54,646 bases of DNA from the IMG/VR virus record IMGVR_UViG_3300028111_000008, positions 1 to 54,646 of that record, one strand, 5' to 3'. The notes below the pieces were generated by a model, which did no database searches, was not told the origin of the DNA, and was given only the letters and a program-made list of their open reading frames with translations. The translations under genes and the position numbers were made by a program. The DNA comes from a virus. This document shows, piece by piece, positions 6,457-16,651 of this stretch (its first letter is position 1; each line of letters starts with the position of its first letter).

Positions 6457-7918
6457 ACAGATAGATATCCCTAGGGAGACTGTTCCTGCTCAAGTAGTTT
6501 CTCCTGAGTATGATGAGGACTTAGCACAAGAGATAGTGTTCAAGCCTAACCCCGGCCCCCAAACTTCTTTCCTGAGTTCATCAGAGAGAGAAGTACTATA
6601 TGGAGGCGCAGCTGGTGGAGGTAAATCATATGCCATGTTGGCTGACCCTCTACACGGACTAAATGATCCTAACTTCTCAGGACTACTTGTACGACACACT
6701 ACAGAAGAACTAAGAGAACTAATACAGAAGAGCCAAGAACTATATCCACGTGCTATACCCGGTATCAAATGGTCTGAACGTAAATCACAGTGGACTTCAC
6801 CTAGAGGTGGTAGACTCTGGATGTCGTACTTGGATAAAGATACAGACGTTACAAGATACCAAGGACAGGCTTTTAACTGGATAGGCTTTGACGAACTTAC
6901 ACAATGGTCTAGTCCTTACGCTTGGGACTACATGAGATCACGTTTACGTAGTTCAGCCCAGCACTTAGGTTTGTACATGAGAGCTACTACCAACCCAGGT
7001 GGCAGCGGTCATCAGTGGGTTAAGAAAATGTTTATTGATCCTGGACCCTCTAACGAGCCTTTCTGGGCTACAAATGTTGAAACAGGGGATACTATTACAT
7101 ACCCTGATGGACACAGTAAAGCTGGACAGCCATTGTTCAAACGTAGGTTTATACCTGCATCACTATTTGATAACCCATATCTTGCTGAGGCAGGTGACTA
7201 TGAAGCAATGCTACTGTCACTACCAGAGCACCAAAGAAAGCAACTCTTAGAAGGCAACTGGGATATTAATGATGGAGCCGCTTTCCCAGAGTTTGACAGA
7301 ACCAAACATGTCATTGACGCTTTTGAAGTTCCCGAAAGCTGGGCTAAGTTTAGAGCTTGTGACTACGGCTACGGATCTTATACAGGAGTTATCTGGTTTG
7401 CTGTTGCACCAGACGAGCAACTCATTGTTTATAGAGAGTTATATTGTTCTAAGGTTACAGCTACAGATTTAGCGGATATGATTTTAGACTTAGAGAAACA
7501 AGATGGTGGTATGAGATACGGGGTGCTAGACTCTTCTTTGTGGCACAACCGTGGCGACACGGGACCATCACTAGCTGAGCAAATGATTATGAAGGGTTGT
7601 CGTTGGCGACCATCTGATCGCTCTAGGGGTTCGCGTGTCGCAGGTAAAAACGAAATACATAGGCGGTTACAAGTCGATGAGTTTACTGAGAAGCCTAGGT
7701 TAGTATTTATGAACAACTGCACTAACACTATAGCGCAGATACCAAGCATTCCTCTGGATAAAAGAAACCCAGAAGATGTAGACACTCACGCAGAGGATCA
7801 CTTGTATGATGCTTTACGTTACGGTGTTATGACACGTCCACGCAGCAGCATTTGGGATTTCAACCCAGCAACACAACGCACAGGCTTTCAAGCTAGTGAT
7901 ACAACATTCGGGTATTAA
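6323..7918 (+). CDS. terL: terminase large subunit
   Basis: ATPase/nuclease motor that packages DNA through the portal. Walker A GGAAGGGKS (about residues 94-102), Walker B IGFDE (187-191), an ATR-like motif ATTNPGGSGH, and a C-terminal RNase H-like nuclease with the first Asp in RACDYGYG (D347) and HAEDHLYDALRY near the end. The start is uncertain: the reading frame opens at a TTG within the upstream gene, and there is no ATG before the Walker box. A TTG at 6365 is another candidate. Up to 531 residues. Closest to podoviral terminases of marine phages, as I recall. Confidence 0.93.
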   Translation: MSKNVEKHLLLNASLPSGSKKPLRKSKSSKPKGSGHTEIQAKAVEQIDIPRETVPAQVVSPEYDEDLAQEIVFKPNPGPQTSFLSSSEREVLYGGAAGGGKSYAMLADPLHGLNDPNFSGLLVRHTTEELRELIQKSQELYPRAIPGIKWSERKSQWTSPRGGRLWMSYLDKDTDVTRYQGQAFNWIGFDELTQWSSPYAWDYMRSRLRSSAQHLGLYMRATTNPGGSGHQWVKKMFIDPGPSNEPFWATNVETGDTITYPDGHSKAGQPLFKRRFIPASLFDNPYLAEAGDYEAMLLSLPEHQRKQLLEGNWDINDGAAFPEFDRTKHVIDAFEVPESWAKFRACDYGYGSYTGVIWFAVAPDEQLIVYRELYCSKVTATDLADMILDLEKQDGGMRYGVLDSSLWHNRGDTGPSLAEQMIMKGCRWRPSDRSRGSRVAGKNEIHRRLQVDEFTEKPRLVFMNNCTNTIAQIPSIPLDKRNPEDVDTHAEDHLYDALRYGVMTRPRSSIWDFNPATQRTGFQASDTTFGY

Positions 7919-7921
7919 TAA

Positions 7922-10051
7922 ATGGCAGAACAAGAAGAAATGTTTGAAACAGATGAAGTCGTAGCTGCAGAAGACAGTACGGATAGTATCTTTGAACAAA
8001 AAGATAGCGTAGTAGCTTTTGTACAAGAGCGATACAAACGAGCAGAGGATGCACGTTATGCTGATGAACAACGCTGGTTAAAAGCTTACCGAAACTATAG
8101 GGGCTTATACGGCAAGGATGTACAGTTTACCGACACTGAGAAGTCACGTGTATTTGTTAAGGTTACTAAGACTAAGACACTTGCTGCATATGGTCAGATT
8201 GTAGATGTACTATTTGGTAACAACAAGTTCCCACTATCTGTTAACCCTTCTGTATTACCTGATGGTGTAGCAGAAGCAGTACACGTTAATATAGATCCTA
8301 AAGCTCAAGCTGCAGGTGATGCACTAAAGCCTGTGACTGAAGATAAAGCTTCTGGTTCTTACCTTCTTAATGGTGATACTTCTCTAAAACCTGGTGAGAC
8401 TCTTATGGACTTACAGGCACGTATGGGTGGTTTAAACAGTAAGTTAGAAGCTGTATCAGATAAGATTATTGAGGGCGACGGAACTACACCAGCTACCGTA
8501 TCATTTCACCCAGCTATGATCTCAGCTAAGAAGATGGAAAAGAAAATCCATGACCAGCTGCAAGAATCAGGCGCATCTACACACCTACGCTCTATGGCGT
8601 TTGAGATGGCACTACTTGGCACAGGTGTTATGAAAGGTCCTTTCGCAGTAGATAAAGAATACCCTAACTGGAATGATGAAGGTGAGTATGATCCGTTAGT
8701 CAAGACAGTACCTGAGTGTAGTCATGTATCTTCTTGGGATTTCTACCCAGACCCAGAAGCTAAGTCTATGAATGATGCAGAGTATACTGTTGAACGCCAT
8801 AAGATGTCACGTACACAACTACGCTCGTTAAGAAGTCGTCCTTACTTCATGTCTGACTCAGTTCAGATGGCAGTAGATAAAGGTGCTGACTATATACAGA
8901 AATACTGGGAAATGACTATGGAGGATGATGATACACAACCAACCTCTGAGCGTTGGGAAGTATTAGAGTTCTGGGGTTATGTAGATATTCAACTACTTGA
9001 AGAGCATGGGGTTAAGATACCCAGCGAGTTGAAAGACTTAGATGAGGTTAACTGTAATGTTTGGACATGTAATGGTGAAGTACTACGATTTGTACTAAAC
9101 CCATTCAAACCTACACGTATCCCTTACTATGCTGTTCCTTACGAGCATAACCCTTACAGCTTCTTTGGTGTAGGTATTGCTGAGAACATGGACGATACAC
9201 AGACACTGATGAATGGCTTTATGCGTATGGCTATTGACAATGCTGCATTATCTGGTAATCTTATTATAGAAGTAGATGAGACCAACTTAACACCGGGACA
9301 AGACTTATCTGTATACCCGGGCAAGGTCTTCCGTAGGGCTGGGGGTGCACCAGGACAAGCCATCTTTGGTACTAAGTTCCCAAATGTTGCACAAGAAAAT
9401 ATGCAACTCTTTGATAAGGCAAGAGTACTAGCAGATGAGAGTACTGGCTTCCCTAGCTTTGCACATGGTCAAACAGGTGTATCAGGCGTTGGGCGTACAG
9501 CCTCAGGTATTAGTATGCTTATGTCCGCTGCTAACGGTTCTATTCGTACAGTAGTTAAAAACGTGGATGACTATTTACTTCGCCCCTTAGGTAAAGCTTT
9601 CTTCTCTTTCAACATGCAGTTTGACTTTGATGAACAAATACGTGGTGACTTAGAAGTACAAGCGTCAGGTACAGAAAGCTTAATGGCTAACGAAGTAAGA
9701 TCCCAGCGCTTAATGCAGTTCTTACAAGTTGCACAGAATCCAGTACTAGCTCCTTTTGCTAAGATGGATTATATTATACGTGAGATTGCTAAGTCTATGG
9801 ATCTTGATCCTGATAAGGTTACTAACTCTATGGCTGATGCTGCTATCCAAGCTGAGATCCTCAAAGGCTTCCAGCAACCAGTACAGCCTCCAGAAGCACC
9901 TGAGGGTGTACCAGCACCTGAGGGAGGCCAACAAGCGCCACAGACACCTCAGGGAGGCGTACAGGACACATCAGGCGGTGGAGGTGGACAAATAGGTATG
10001 GGTACAGCACCAGTTCCAGGAGAACAAGGATTCAGCGGTAATGTCTCTTAA
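7922..10051 (+). CDS. portal protein
   Basis: A 709-residue protein that directly follows the terminase. The size, position, acidic helical N-terminus and a C-terminal Pro/Gln/Gly-rich tail fit podoviral portal proteins, the ring through which DNA enters and leaves. Recognisable blocks are the SWDFYPDPEA motif and PYEHNPYSFFGVGIAENMDD, followed by a helical stem-like region. Its end overlaps the next small gene by eleven bases. Confidence 0.85.
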   Translation: MAEQEEMFETDEVVAAEDSTDSIFEQKDSVVAFVQERYKRAEDARYADEQRWLKAYRNYRGLYGKDVQFTDTEKSRVFVKVTKTKTLAAYGQIVDVLFGNNKFPLSVNPSVLPDGVAEAVHVNIDPKAQAAGDALKPVTEDKASGSYLLNGDTSLKPGETLMDLQARMGGLNSKLEAVSDKIIEGDGTTPATVSFHPAMISAKKMEKKIHDQLQESGASTHLRSMAFEMALLGTGVMKGPFAVDKEYPNWNDEGEYDPLVKTVPECSHVSSWDFYPDPEAKSMNDAEYTVERHKMSRTQLRSLRSRPYFMSDSVQMAVDKGADYIQKYWEMTMEDDDTQPTSERWEVLEFWGYVDIQLLEEHGVKIPSELKDLDEVNCNVWTCNGEVLRFVLNPFKPTRIPYYAVPYEHNPYSFFGVGIAENMDDTQTLMNGFMRMAIDNAALSGNLIIEVDETNLTPGQDLSVYPGKVFRRAGGAPGQAIFGTKFPNVAQENMQLFDKARVLADESTGFPSFAHGQTGVSGVGRTASGISMLMSAANGSIRTVVKNVDDYLLRPLGKAFFSFNMQFDFDEQIRGDLEVQASGTESLMANEVRSQRLMQFLQVAQNPVLAPFAKMDYIIREIAKSMDLDPDKVTNSMADAAIQAEILKGFQQPVQPPEAPEGVPAPEGGQQAPQTPQGGVQDTSGGGGGQIGMGTAPVPGEQGFSGNVS

Positions 10052-10229
10052 GAGTTTTGTAAACAATCAGATATCGTGGGAATCTTTTCTCTCTGAGTTA
10101 GAGGAGCGTATCTCTACACAACATCGTAGTATGGAAACTGTTACAGATACGGCTGAACTATACAGGCATCAGGGTGCTATACGTGCTTTACGACAACTAC
10201 AGTACTTGAGGGATAAAGTAAATGGATGA
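10041..10229 (+). CDS. small conserved helical protein after portal
   Basis: A 62-residue, mostly helical protein. Small genes of this size and composition (ALRQLQYLRDKV ending) are common between portal and scaffold genes in marine podoviruses. Overlaps both neighbours, so it is probably co-translated. Function unknown. Confidence 0.65.
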   Translation: MSLKSFVNNQISWESFLSELEERISTQHRSMETVTDTAELYRHQGAIRALRQLQYLRDKVNG

Positions 10230-13200
10230 TTTAGATAATCAAACTGAAGATGTTTTCCAAGGTGGAACTACAGATCAATGGCGTGATTATGCAGATTCAT
10301 TGCAGGTTAGTATTCCAGATGTATCCTTAAAGGATGCAACTACCTTTGTAGCTAGTATGACACCTGTTATTGGTGATGCTATGGCTGCTAAGGAAGTATA
10401 TGACGAACTAAAAAAAGATAAGCCTAACTATTATTTAGCTGGTGCTTTAGGTGGAGCTGCTATTGTAGGTCTTATTCCTGGAATAGGAGATGCCGCTGCT
10501 AAAGCTATTAAAACTGGAGCTAAAGAAGTTTTTGATGTAGCTAAACGTGTAAAACCAACACCTAAAAAGAAAATAGATTATGGTGTATCTAAGACAGGTG
10601 TACCTCAGATAAACATGATTTCAGACACACCAGCAGGTGTATATGATAAAACCGTAACACAGTCTGCTGTTGACCTTATGGATGAACCTGCTTTTGGTGA
10701 GGGTTTTACACGTAGGCTAGAAAAAGTTGCACAAGAAAATAGTATAGGAGCAGGTGATACTACGTTTATGCCTATGCAAGTTTATTCAGAATTATCAGAT
10801 CGAGTAAGAAGTAAAGACTTTAAAGTAGTACCTAGCAAAATTAAAAAAGATAGTCCTAAAGAACAAAGTGTATGGTCATATCCAAAACAACTTTATGACT
10901 CAGCAGATACATCTATAAATAAAAATAAGAAACCTGCAGGTTATAATGAGTTAAAGAAACGTGGTGAAATAAAAGACGGTGATGTTATTGTTGACATTGG
11001 TGGTGGGCGCTTTGATAACTTAGTGGAAGACGCTGCTGAAGAAGGTGCAACTGTAAAAGTTTATGATCCGTTTAATAGAACACCAGAACATAATTCAGTA
11101 GTTGTTGACTCTGTAAAAGATGGACAAGCTGATATGGCTATGTCTCACAATGTATTAAATGTTATACAAGAAGATAAAAACATTATTGACATTGCTTTAC
11201 AAGCAGAGAATGCAATAAAACCAAATGGTAAAGCACACTTTTCTGTGTATGAAGGTACAGGTAAAGGTGAAGGAAAAGTTACAACCAAGGGCTATCAAAG
11301 AAACGAAAAGACTGAAGCATATGTTCCTTTGATAGAAAAAGTATTTGGTGAGGCTAACGTTACCAGAAAAGGTAAAATAATAACAGCTACTAAAAATGTA
11401 AAAAGATTCAATGAAGGTGGAACGATAATGAATGAACAAACAAGAATGGCTTTTGCACTGGGTGGTAGCGTAGATTTAGATACAGTACCAGACAACACTC
11501 AAGGTATTGACCCTGTGTCAGGAAACGAAGTTCCCATAGGTTCTACTGCAAAAGAGGTTCGTGACGATATACCTGCACAACTAAGTGAAGGTGAATATGT
11601 CGTACCTGCTGACGTAGTACGCTTCTACGGTGTTAGGTTCTTTGAAAACTTACGAGCTAAAGCTAAGTTTGGGTATCAAGATATGGCTGAGAACGGACGT
11701 ATTGGTGGTGAACCTGTAGATGAATCTGATATGGATATGATGTTTGATATATCTGAACTAGAAGTAGAAGATGATGGTCAACCTATGACAATGAACGAGG
11801 GTGGTTATGCTCTTTCACCTGGTGATGAGGGTTATGCTAGTATGGGTGCGCTGGGCTTAGGTAGTGAAGGTATTAGTGCAGGATATGAAGTAGCAGGTAG
11901 TGCACCTAGTGTAGAAGTACGTACATATGTTAATGAGGCTGGACACACAATATATATTACATTTATTGATGGTAACCCTCAAACGTCTATACCTCCAGGC
12001 TATACACTACAAGTTGAGGATACTGCAGATACTACAACTACTGCTACTACTGCAGCACAACCAGAACCACAGGTTGTAACTCCTAGTGGACGCGACAGAA
12101 GCTCAAGACCAATGCCAGCACCAGATCCTATAAATTATAAAGAGCTTACTACAGACGATATTGCTAAGATGTTAGAAGATCAAAACTCGGCCAAATCTAC
12201 AGCAATAGCATTTGGTGCAGGTGCTATTAATCCTTTACTAGGTCTATTTGTTAAGGGTGCTATGATGGATAGTGCTAGAAGATTAGACAAAGAAATAGAA
12301 CGTAGGATTGCAGCAGAAGAAACATCTACAGCAGATAGAGCCGTTCTTGAAGGTTTATTAGAGGCATCCAAGAAAGGTAAACCTGGTCTGATTACACGTG
12401 TATATGGAGCACTAAAAAATGAGTTCTTCCCAGAGACTGACGATGAAGTAATAGCAAAAGAAATAGCTATGAAGATGGATATTGAAGCTGGTGAGGTGTA
12501 CGACTTTGAAGGTGATATTACTAAAAATATAACACCTACTGAAGGAGTTATTTCTTCTGGTGACCCTGAGATAATGGGCATGGATCAATCAGAAACAAAG
12601 CTACCAACAGAAGAAGAAGTGATAGCTCCTACAACAGGTAAAGTTTCTACATATACAGATCCTGTAACCAGAGAAAAAACAAAGTTTGAATCTTATGGTC
12701 AGGTTACTAGGAATGGTGTATATGCTGGCGATGGCTTTGAGTGGTATGAGATGGATGTAAAAGGACGTGATGGTACACCTGTCTTAGGTAGAAGATATAC
12801 AGGTGAAGGTGAAGATAATAACTTAGGTCAAGACACTATCATAGCAACTGAGCTTGGTTACGGAGATCCAGCAGACAGAGATGTATTTGTAAAAATAGCT
12901 GACATATCTCTAGAAGAAGGTAGTGAGTTTGCATCCACTCAAGGCTCAGCTAATGATGGAGATTTCTTAGAGTTCTTAAAGACAGGAAGCTTTGGAGCCA
13001 GCGAGTCTTTTGCAGATCAAGAAGGTAAAGACTTCACTCCAACGCTTACATATGGAGAAGTTCTAAATAAGGTTAAAGAACCAGAAGTATACGTACCAGA
13101 GCCAATAGTCCCAGAAAGTAAGAAGGCTTTTGTATCAAAACCTATAGTAGATGAAACAGATCCTAATAATATAACTACATCTCTTCTGTATGATAATCCA

Positions 13201-13554
13201 TACGGAGACCCAATTACATCTCAACAATTCCGAGATCTTAGAGATAAACGTAAAGCAGAAGAAGAGGCTGCAGCAATTAGTGCTGCTCAAGCCGCCGAGG
13301 CTAAACGAGCACAAGAGGCAGAGGCAGCTGCTCAACGAGGCAGAGATCAGTATAAGTCATCTATGATTGCAACTAACACTGTTGCTGCTAAGGCAAAAAG
13401 AAGAGGTGCTTCAGCTTCTGAGATAAGTAAAATTAGATCAGAAGGTAGAAAAGCATCTCAGAAAATGTCAGATATTGCTAGAGGCAGACCTGTAACAGGT
13501 TTTAAAGAAGGCGGTTTAGCCTCCAAGAAAAAAACCAAAAAGAAGAAGAAGTAA
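10222..13554 (+). CDS. large virion-associated protein with embedded methyltransferase-like domain
   Basis: 1110 residues. Residues 70-95 are a hydrophobic Gly/Ala segment with GLIPGIGDA, a turn seen in pretoxin and membrane-inserting proteins. Residues about 240-391 look like a Rossmann SAM-dependent methyltransferase: motif I VIVDIGGG (256-261), an acidic end to strand 2 (VKVYDP), MSHNVLNVI, and a C-terminal KIITATK strand. From residue 403 the protein looks like a conserved marine phage structural protein (EVRDDIPAQLSEGEYVVPAD), with long acidic linkers and a Lys-rich tail. An internal ATG (11428) with its own AAGGTGG looks like the older start. An internal or ejected protein is likely. 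Confidence 0.65.
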   Translation: MDDLDNQTEDVFQGGTTDQWRDYADSLQVSIPDVSLKDATTFVASMTPVIGDAMAAKEVYDELKKDKPNYYLAGALGGAAIVGLIPGIGDAAAKAIKTGAKEVFDVAKRVKPTPKKKIDYGVSKTGVPQINMISDTPAGVYDKTVTQSAVDLMDEPAFGEGFTRRLEKVAQENSIGAGDTTFMPMQVYSELSDRVRSKDFKVVPSKIKKDSPKEQSVWSYPKQLYDSADTSINKNKKPAGYNELKKRGEIKDGDVIVDIGGGRFDNLVEDAAEEGATVKVYDPFNRTPEHNSVVVDSVKDGQADMAMSHNVLNVIQEDKNIIDIALQAENAIKPNGKAHFSVYEGTGKGEGKVTTKGYQRNEKTEAYVPLIEKVFGEANVTRKGKIITATKNVKRFNEGGTIMNEQTRMAFALGGSVDLDTVPDNTQGIDPVSGNEVPIGSTAKEVRDDIPAQLSEGEYVVPADVVRFYGVRFFENLRAKAKFGYQDMAENGRIGGEPVDESDMDMMFDISELEVEDDGQPMTMNEGGYALSPGDEGYASMGALGLGSEGISAGYEVAGSAPSVEVRTYVNEAGHTIYITFIDGNPQTSIPPGYTLQVEDTADTTTTATTAAQPEPQVVTPSGRDRSSRPMPAPDPINYKELTTDDIAKMLEDQNSAKSTAIAFGAGAINPLLGLFVKGAMMDSARRLDKEIERRIAAEETSTADRAVLEGLLEASKKGKPGLITRVYGALKNEFFPETDDEVIAKEIAMKMDIEAGEVYDFEGDITKNITPTEGVISSGDPEIMGMDQSETKLPTEEEVIAPTTGKVSTYTDPVTREKTKFESYGQVTRNGVYAGDGFEWYEMDVKGRDGTPVLGRRYTGEGEDNNLGQDTIIATELGYGDPADRDVFVKIADISLEEGSEFASTQGSANDGDFLEFLKTGSFGASESFADQEGKDFTPTLTYGEVLNKVKEPEVYVPEPIVPESKKAFVSKPIVDETDPNNITTSLLYDNPYGDPITSQQFRDLRDKRKAEEEAAAISAAQAAEAKRAQEAEAAAQRGRDQYKSSMIATNTVAAKAKRRGASASEISKIRSEGRKASQKMSDIARGRPVTGFKEGGLASKKKTKKKKK

Positions 13555-13620
13555 CTACAAAAACTTCATATAACAATAAGGCTACCCAGCTTAGGCTGGC
13601 CCCATCATAAGGAGTACAAC

Positions 13621-14568
13621 ATGATACAAGAGCCACAAGAAACTACGCCGATTAAAACTACATCGGCTTCACATCAAAGAAATGACGCACGTGTTAAGCG
13701 TGATCAAGAAGAACTAGAGGCACTGCTAAAGCAAGCACGTGGCGAGACAGATGAAACAGAAGAAGCTGTTGAGGCGCAACCCAGTAGCGAAGATCCTGTC
13801 GAACCCAAAGTTCAGACAGAGAGTAGTACCGAACAAGAAGAAAAACCCCAAGGTGAAGCACAAGAAGATGATACCGAGTTAAGTAGTGAAGAGAAAAACT
13901 TCAAGAAGCGGTATGGTGATCTACGCCGACACATGCAGGATAAAGAGAAAGACTTTACTGCTAAGCTAGATAAGCTAGAAAAACAATTAGACGCAGCAAC
14001 AAAGAATGAGCTTGTACTTCCTAAGTCAGAAGAAGAGATTGAAGCATGGGCTAAGAAATTCCCAGATGTTGCAGGTATTGTAGAAGCTATTGCAGCAAAA
14101 GAAGCAGATAAGAAGTCTTCTACTTTAGATGCACGTCTTGCTGAAATAGAAGAGTTACGCTCTAGTGCTAAGCGAGAGAAAGCTGAAGCTGAGTTAATAC
14201 ATATGCATCCTGACTTTGTATCTATCAGAGAAGATGATGCTTTCCATACATGGGCAGACAATCAACCTAAGTGGGTACAAGATGCTCTCTATGAGAATGT
14301 AGACGATGCTAAGTCTGTATCCCGTGTTATTGACTTGTACAAATCTGATAAAGGTATTGTTACAAAGAAAGCTAATACATCTGATAAGGGCGCAGCAAGT
14401 TCTGTAAAGAGTAAACGCTCAGCTGCACCAGAGTCAGACGATAGCTCAACTTACTTACGTGAGTCACAGATTGCTAAGATGAGCATCAAAGAATATGAGA
14501 AGCGTCAAGAAGAAATAATGGACGCTCAACGTAAAGGTAAATTTATTTACGATTTATCAAAGAAATAG
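13621..14568 (+). CDS. scaffolding protein-like
   Basis: A 315-residue acidic, Glu/Lys/Gln-rich, helical protein just before the coat gene, the normal place for the scaffold that templates the procapsid shell. N-terminal half is disordered and acidic, the middle a long coiled coil, and the C-terminal part has Lys/Arg clusters that could bind coat protein. A good ribosome site (AAGGAG) precedes the ATG at 13621. No sequence motif proves the role. Confidence 0.7.
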   Translation: MIQEPQETTPIKTTSASHQRNDARVKRDQEELEALLKQARGETDETEEAVEAQPSSEDPVEPKVQTESSTEQEEKPQGEAQEDDTELSSEEKNFKKRYGDLRRHMQDKEKDFTAKLDKLEKQLDAATKNELVLPKSEEEIEAWAKKFPDVAGIVEAIAAKEADKKSSTLDARLAEIEELRSSAKREKAEAELIHMHPDFVSIREDDAFHTWADNQPKWVQDALYENVDDAKSVSRVIDLYKSDKGIVTKKANTSDKGAASSVKSKRSAAPESDDSSTYLRESQIAKMSIKEYEKRQEEIMDAQRKGKFIYDLSKK

Positions 14569-14601
14569 TTGACATCTGCTTAAAGATGAATACAACTAGG
14601 G

Positions 14602-14638
14602 GCATGTACAGTGTTAGGTATCAACTACCTGTACATGC
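14602..14638 (+). promoter_or_regulatory. perfect inverted repeat in the coat gene leader
   Basis: GCATGTACAG (14602-14611) and CTGTACATGC (14629-14638) form a ten base-pair stem with a 17-base loop. No U-run follows, so it is not a classical terminator. It lies in the 234-base leader of the coat gene, downstream of a possible promoter (TTGACA near 14571). It could stabilise or process the highly expressed coat message, or bind a protein. Confidence 0.5.
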
Positions 14639-14802
14639 TTATAACTAAGCTCTAGCCACAAAAAAGAACTACCTCAAGACTAAAGGCCCAGCGCTCAAAG
14701 GATGGCAGTCCCCAGAGCAAAGCTGACTACCCTATTAAGAAGAGCCTCTTTAGTTGGTATGAAGCGTAAAATGTCACGCCATATCTATAAGGAGAATTAA
14801 CT

Positions 14803-15870
14803 ATGGCTATTACTTCCGCAAGTGGTGGATTTAACGGAAACTTTTCCCCGATTATCTACTCAAAACAAGCACAGATCGCACTTCGTCGTGCAGCTGTAGC
14901 TAACGCAATCACTAATAACTCTTACTTTGGTGAGATTGCAAACCAAGGCGACGTTGTTCGCATTCAAAAAGAACCAGATGTGACTGTAAACGCTCTTGAG
15001 CGTCACACAGCTATCTCTGTTGAAAAGTTGAATGATGAAGACTTCTCTTTGACTATTGACAAAGCTAACTACTTTGCGTTCAAGATGGATGACATCGAGG
15101 ACCAATTCTCAAATGTTGACTACGTTAGCCTAGCTGCTGACCGTGCAGCATTTAAAATGGCTGACTCAATGGACGCAGACATTCTATCATACATGTCAGG
15201 TCACACAACTGCAGGTGCTTACATTACCGCAACATCAGGTGATGCACAGCACGACACAGCTGGAAACCTAACAGGTGAGTTTTTAACTGCTAACCATTTG
15301 GACGCAACGGACTTCGGTTCATTGGGTTCTGCTGACTCTGCTTCAACAGCATATGCTAATGGCGATTCAATCCCATTGGCTCCACGTCTTCCAGGCGCAA
15401 CAGCGTTGTCTACAGCGACTGTTTCACCTTTGACAGTGGTTGCTCGTATGGCACGTCAGATGGATCAAGCAAATGTTGACTCAAGAGGTAGATGGCTGGT
15501 CCTAGACCCAGTATTTATTGAGATGCTCAAAGACGAAGATTCACGTATGTTGAATGCTGACTTCGGTGGAGCAGGTCTACAAAATGGCTTGGTCTTAAAC
15601 AACCTACACGGCTTCCGTATTTACCAATCTAACTCTTTACCTTCTAAAGGTACAGGTGCTGGAACTTCTGGTGCATTAGCACAAGACGTAAACTTTGGTG
15701 TTATCGTAGCTGGTCAAGACGATGCTGTTGCTTCTGCTGAGCAGATCAACAAGGTCGAGAACTATCGTGACCCAGATTCATTCGCGGACATCGTGCGCGG
15801 CATGCATTTATATGGCCGCAAGATTCTTCGCCCAGAAGCATTAGTCACAGCGCACTACAACGCTGCGTAA
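14803..15870 (+). CDS. major capsid protein
   Basis: A 355-residue protein that builds the head shell. It follows the scaffold and precedes the adaptor genes; the N-terminus (GGFNGNFSPIIYSKQAQIALR) and the middle (ANYFAFKMDDIEDQFSN) look like marine podovirus coat proteins. Its codon use is more polished (more C-ending codons) than its neighbours, which fits high expression. A strong AAGGAG precedes the ATG at 14803, and a terminator-like hairpin follows. Confidence 0.88.
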   Translation: MAITSASGGFNGNFSPIIYSKQAQIALRRAAVANAITNNSYFGEIANQGDVVRIQKEPDVTVNALERHTAISVEKLNDEDFSLTIDKANYFAFKMDDIEDQFSNVDYVSLAADRAAFKMADSMDADILSYMSGHTTAGAYITATSGDAQHDTAGNLTGEFLTANHLDATDFGSLGSADSASTAYANGDSIPLAPRLPGATALSTATVSPLTVVARMARQMDQANVDSRGRWLVLDPVFIEMLKDEDSRMLNADFGGAGLQNGLVLNNLHGFRIYQSNSLPSKGTGAGTSGALAQDVNFGVIVAGQDDAVASAEQINKVENYRDPDSFADIVRGMHLYGRKILRPEALVTAHYNAA

Positions 15871-15884
15871 TAAAACTTAATATT

Positions 15885-15907
15885 GGGGCTGGTTTTATAC
15901 TAGCCCC
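15885..15907 (+). terminator. hairpin after the coat gene
   Basis: GGGGCTGG and CTAGCCCC pair over eight positions (one G-T) around a seven-base loop, followed by TTTATG. The U-run is short, so it may be a partial terminator that raises coat levels relative to the tail genes, or an end that protects the coat message. Confidence 0.6.
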
Positions 15908-15940
15908 TTTATGTACATTTAAAACCTTTTAGGAATTAAC

Positions 15941-16651
15941 ATGGCGACTTATATAAATCTAGTTAATGAATTACTTCGTCGTCTTAACGAAGTTGAGATT
16001 GGTGAATCTGATTTTTCCACAACTAAAAATGTTCAGTCTCTAGCTAAGGATGCTGTTAATTCTTCTATACGTGAAATACTACAAGATGCACAAGAGTGGC
16101 CTTTCACTCTAGTAACATATCAACATACGTTATCCTCTGGTACTAGCACGTATGATTTTCCTGCCGATTATTCAAAAGCTGATTGGGAAACTTTTTATCT
16201 AACAAATGCAGAGTCTGCTCAACCTGCACATCTACCTAGTATTTCTTATGAAAGTTATGTGTCAGAAAAAAGAAGTATAGATGATGTAGCTGGTGTAAAT
16301 GGTTATGGCATACCTACTACTGTATATAAAACACAGAACACTAAGTTTGGAGTTACACCTCCTCCCAATGCTTCCTATGTCATAGAGTATAGCTACTGGA
16401 AGTTCCCTGCAGATCTAACACTAAGTAGTGACGTTTGTATTATACCTGACAGATTTAGACACGTAGTACTTGATGGTGCTATGATGTACTTGATGCACTT
16501 TAGATCTAATGAACAGTCTGCTCAGTTACATGCAGATAAGTTTAAAAAAGGCATAAAGACTATGCGTAGACTATTAGTAGATACTAAAGATTACTTAAGG
16601 TCTACTGTAATAAACAGAGCAGGAAACTCTTTCTATAAGAATGATGTCTAG
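15941..16651 (+). CDS. head-tail adaptor (tail tubular A / gp4-like)
   Basis: A 236-residue protein placed between coat and stabilisation protein. It has a helical N-terminus (NLVNELLRRLNEVEI and AVNSSIREILQDAQEW), then a beta part with GIPTTVYKTQNTKFGVTPPPN, a pattern typical of podoviral tail tubular A or P22 gp4-like adaptors that close the portal. Ends one base before the next gene, so it is co-translated. The exact subfamily is uncertain. Confidence 0.75.
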   Translation: MATYINLVNELLRRLNEVEIGESDFSTTKNVQSLAKDAVNSSIREILQDAQEWPFTLVTYQHTLSSGTSTYDFPADYSKADWETFYLTNAESAQPAHLPSISYESYVSEKRSIDDVAGVNGYGIPTTVYKTQNTKFGVTPPPNASYVIEYSYWKFPADLTLSSDVCIIPDRFRHVVLDGAMMYLMHFRSNEQSAQLHADKFKKGIKTMRRLLVDTKDYLRSTVINRAGNSFYKNDV

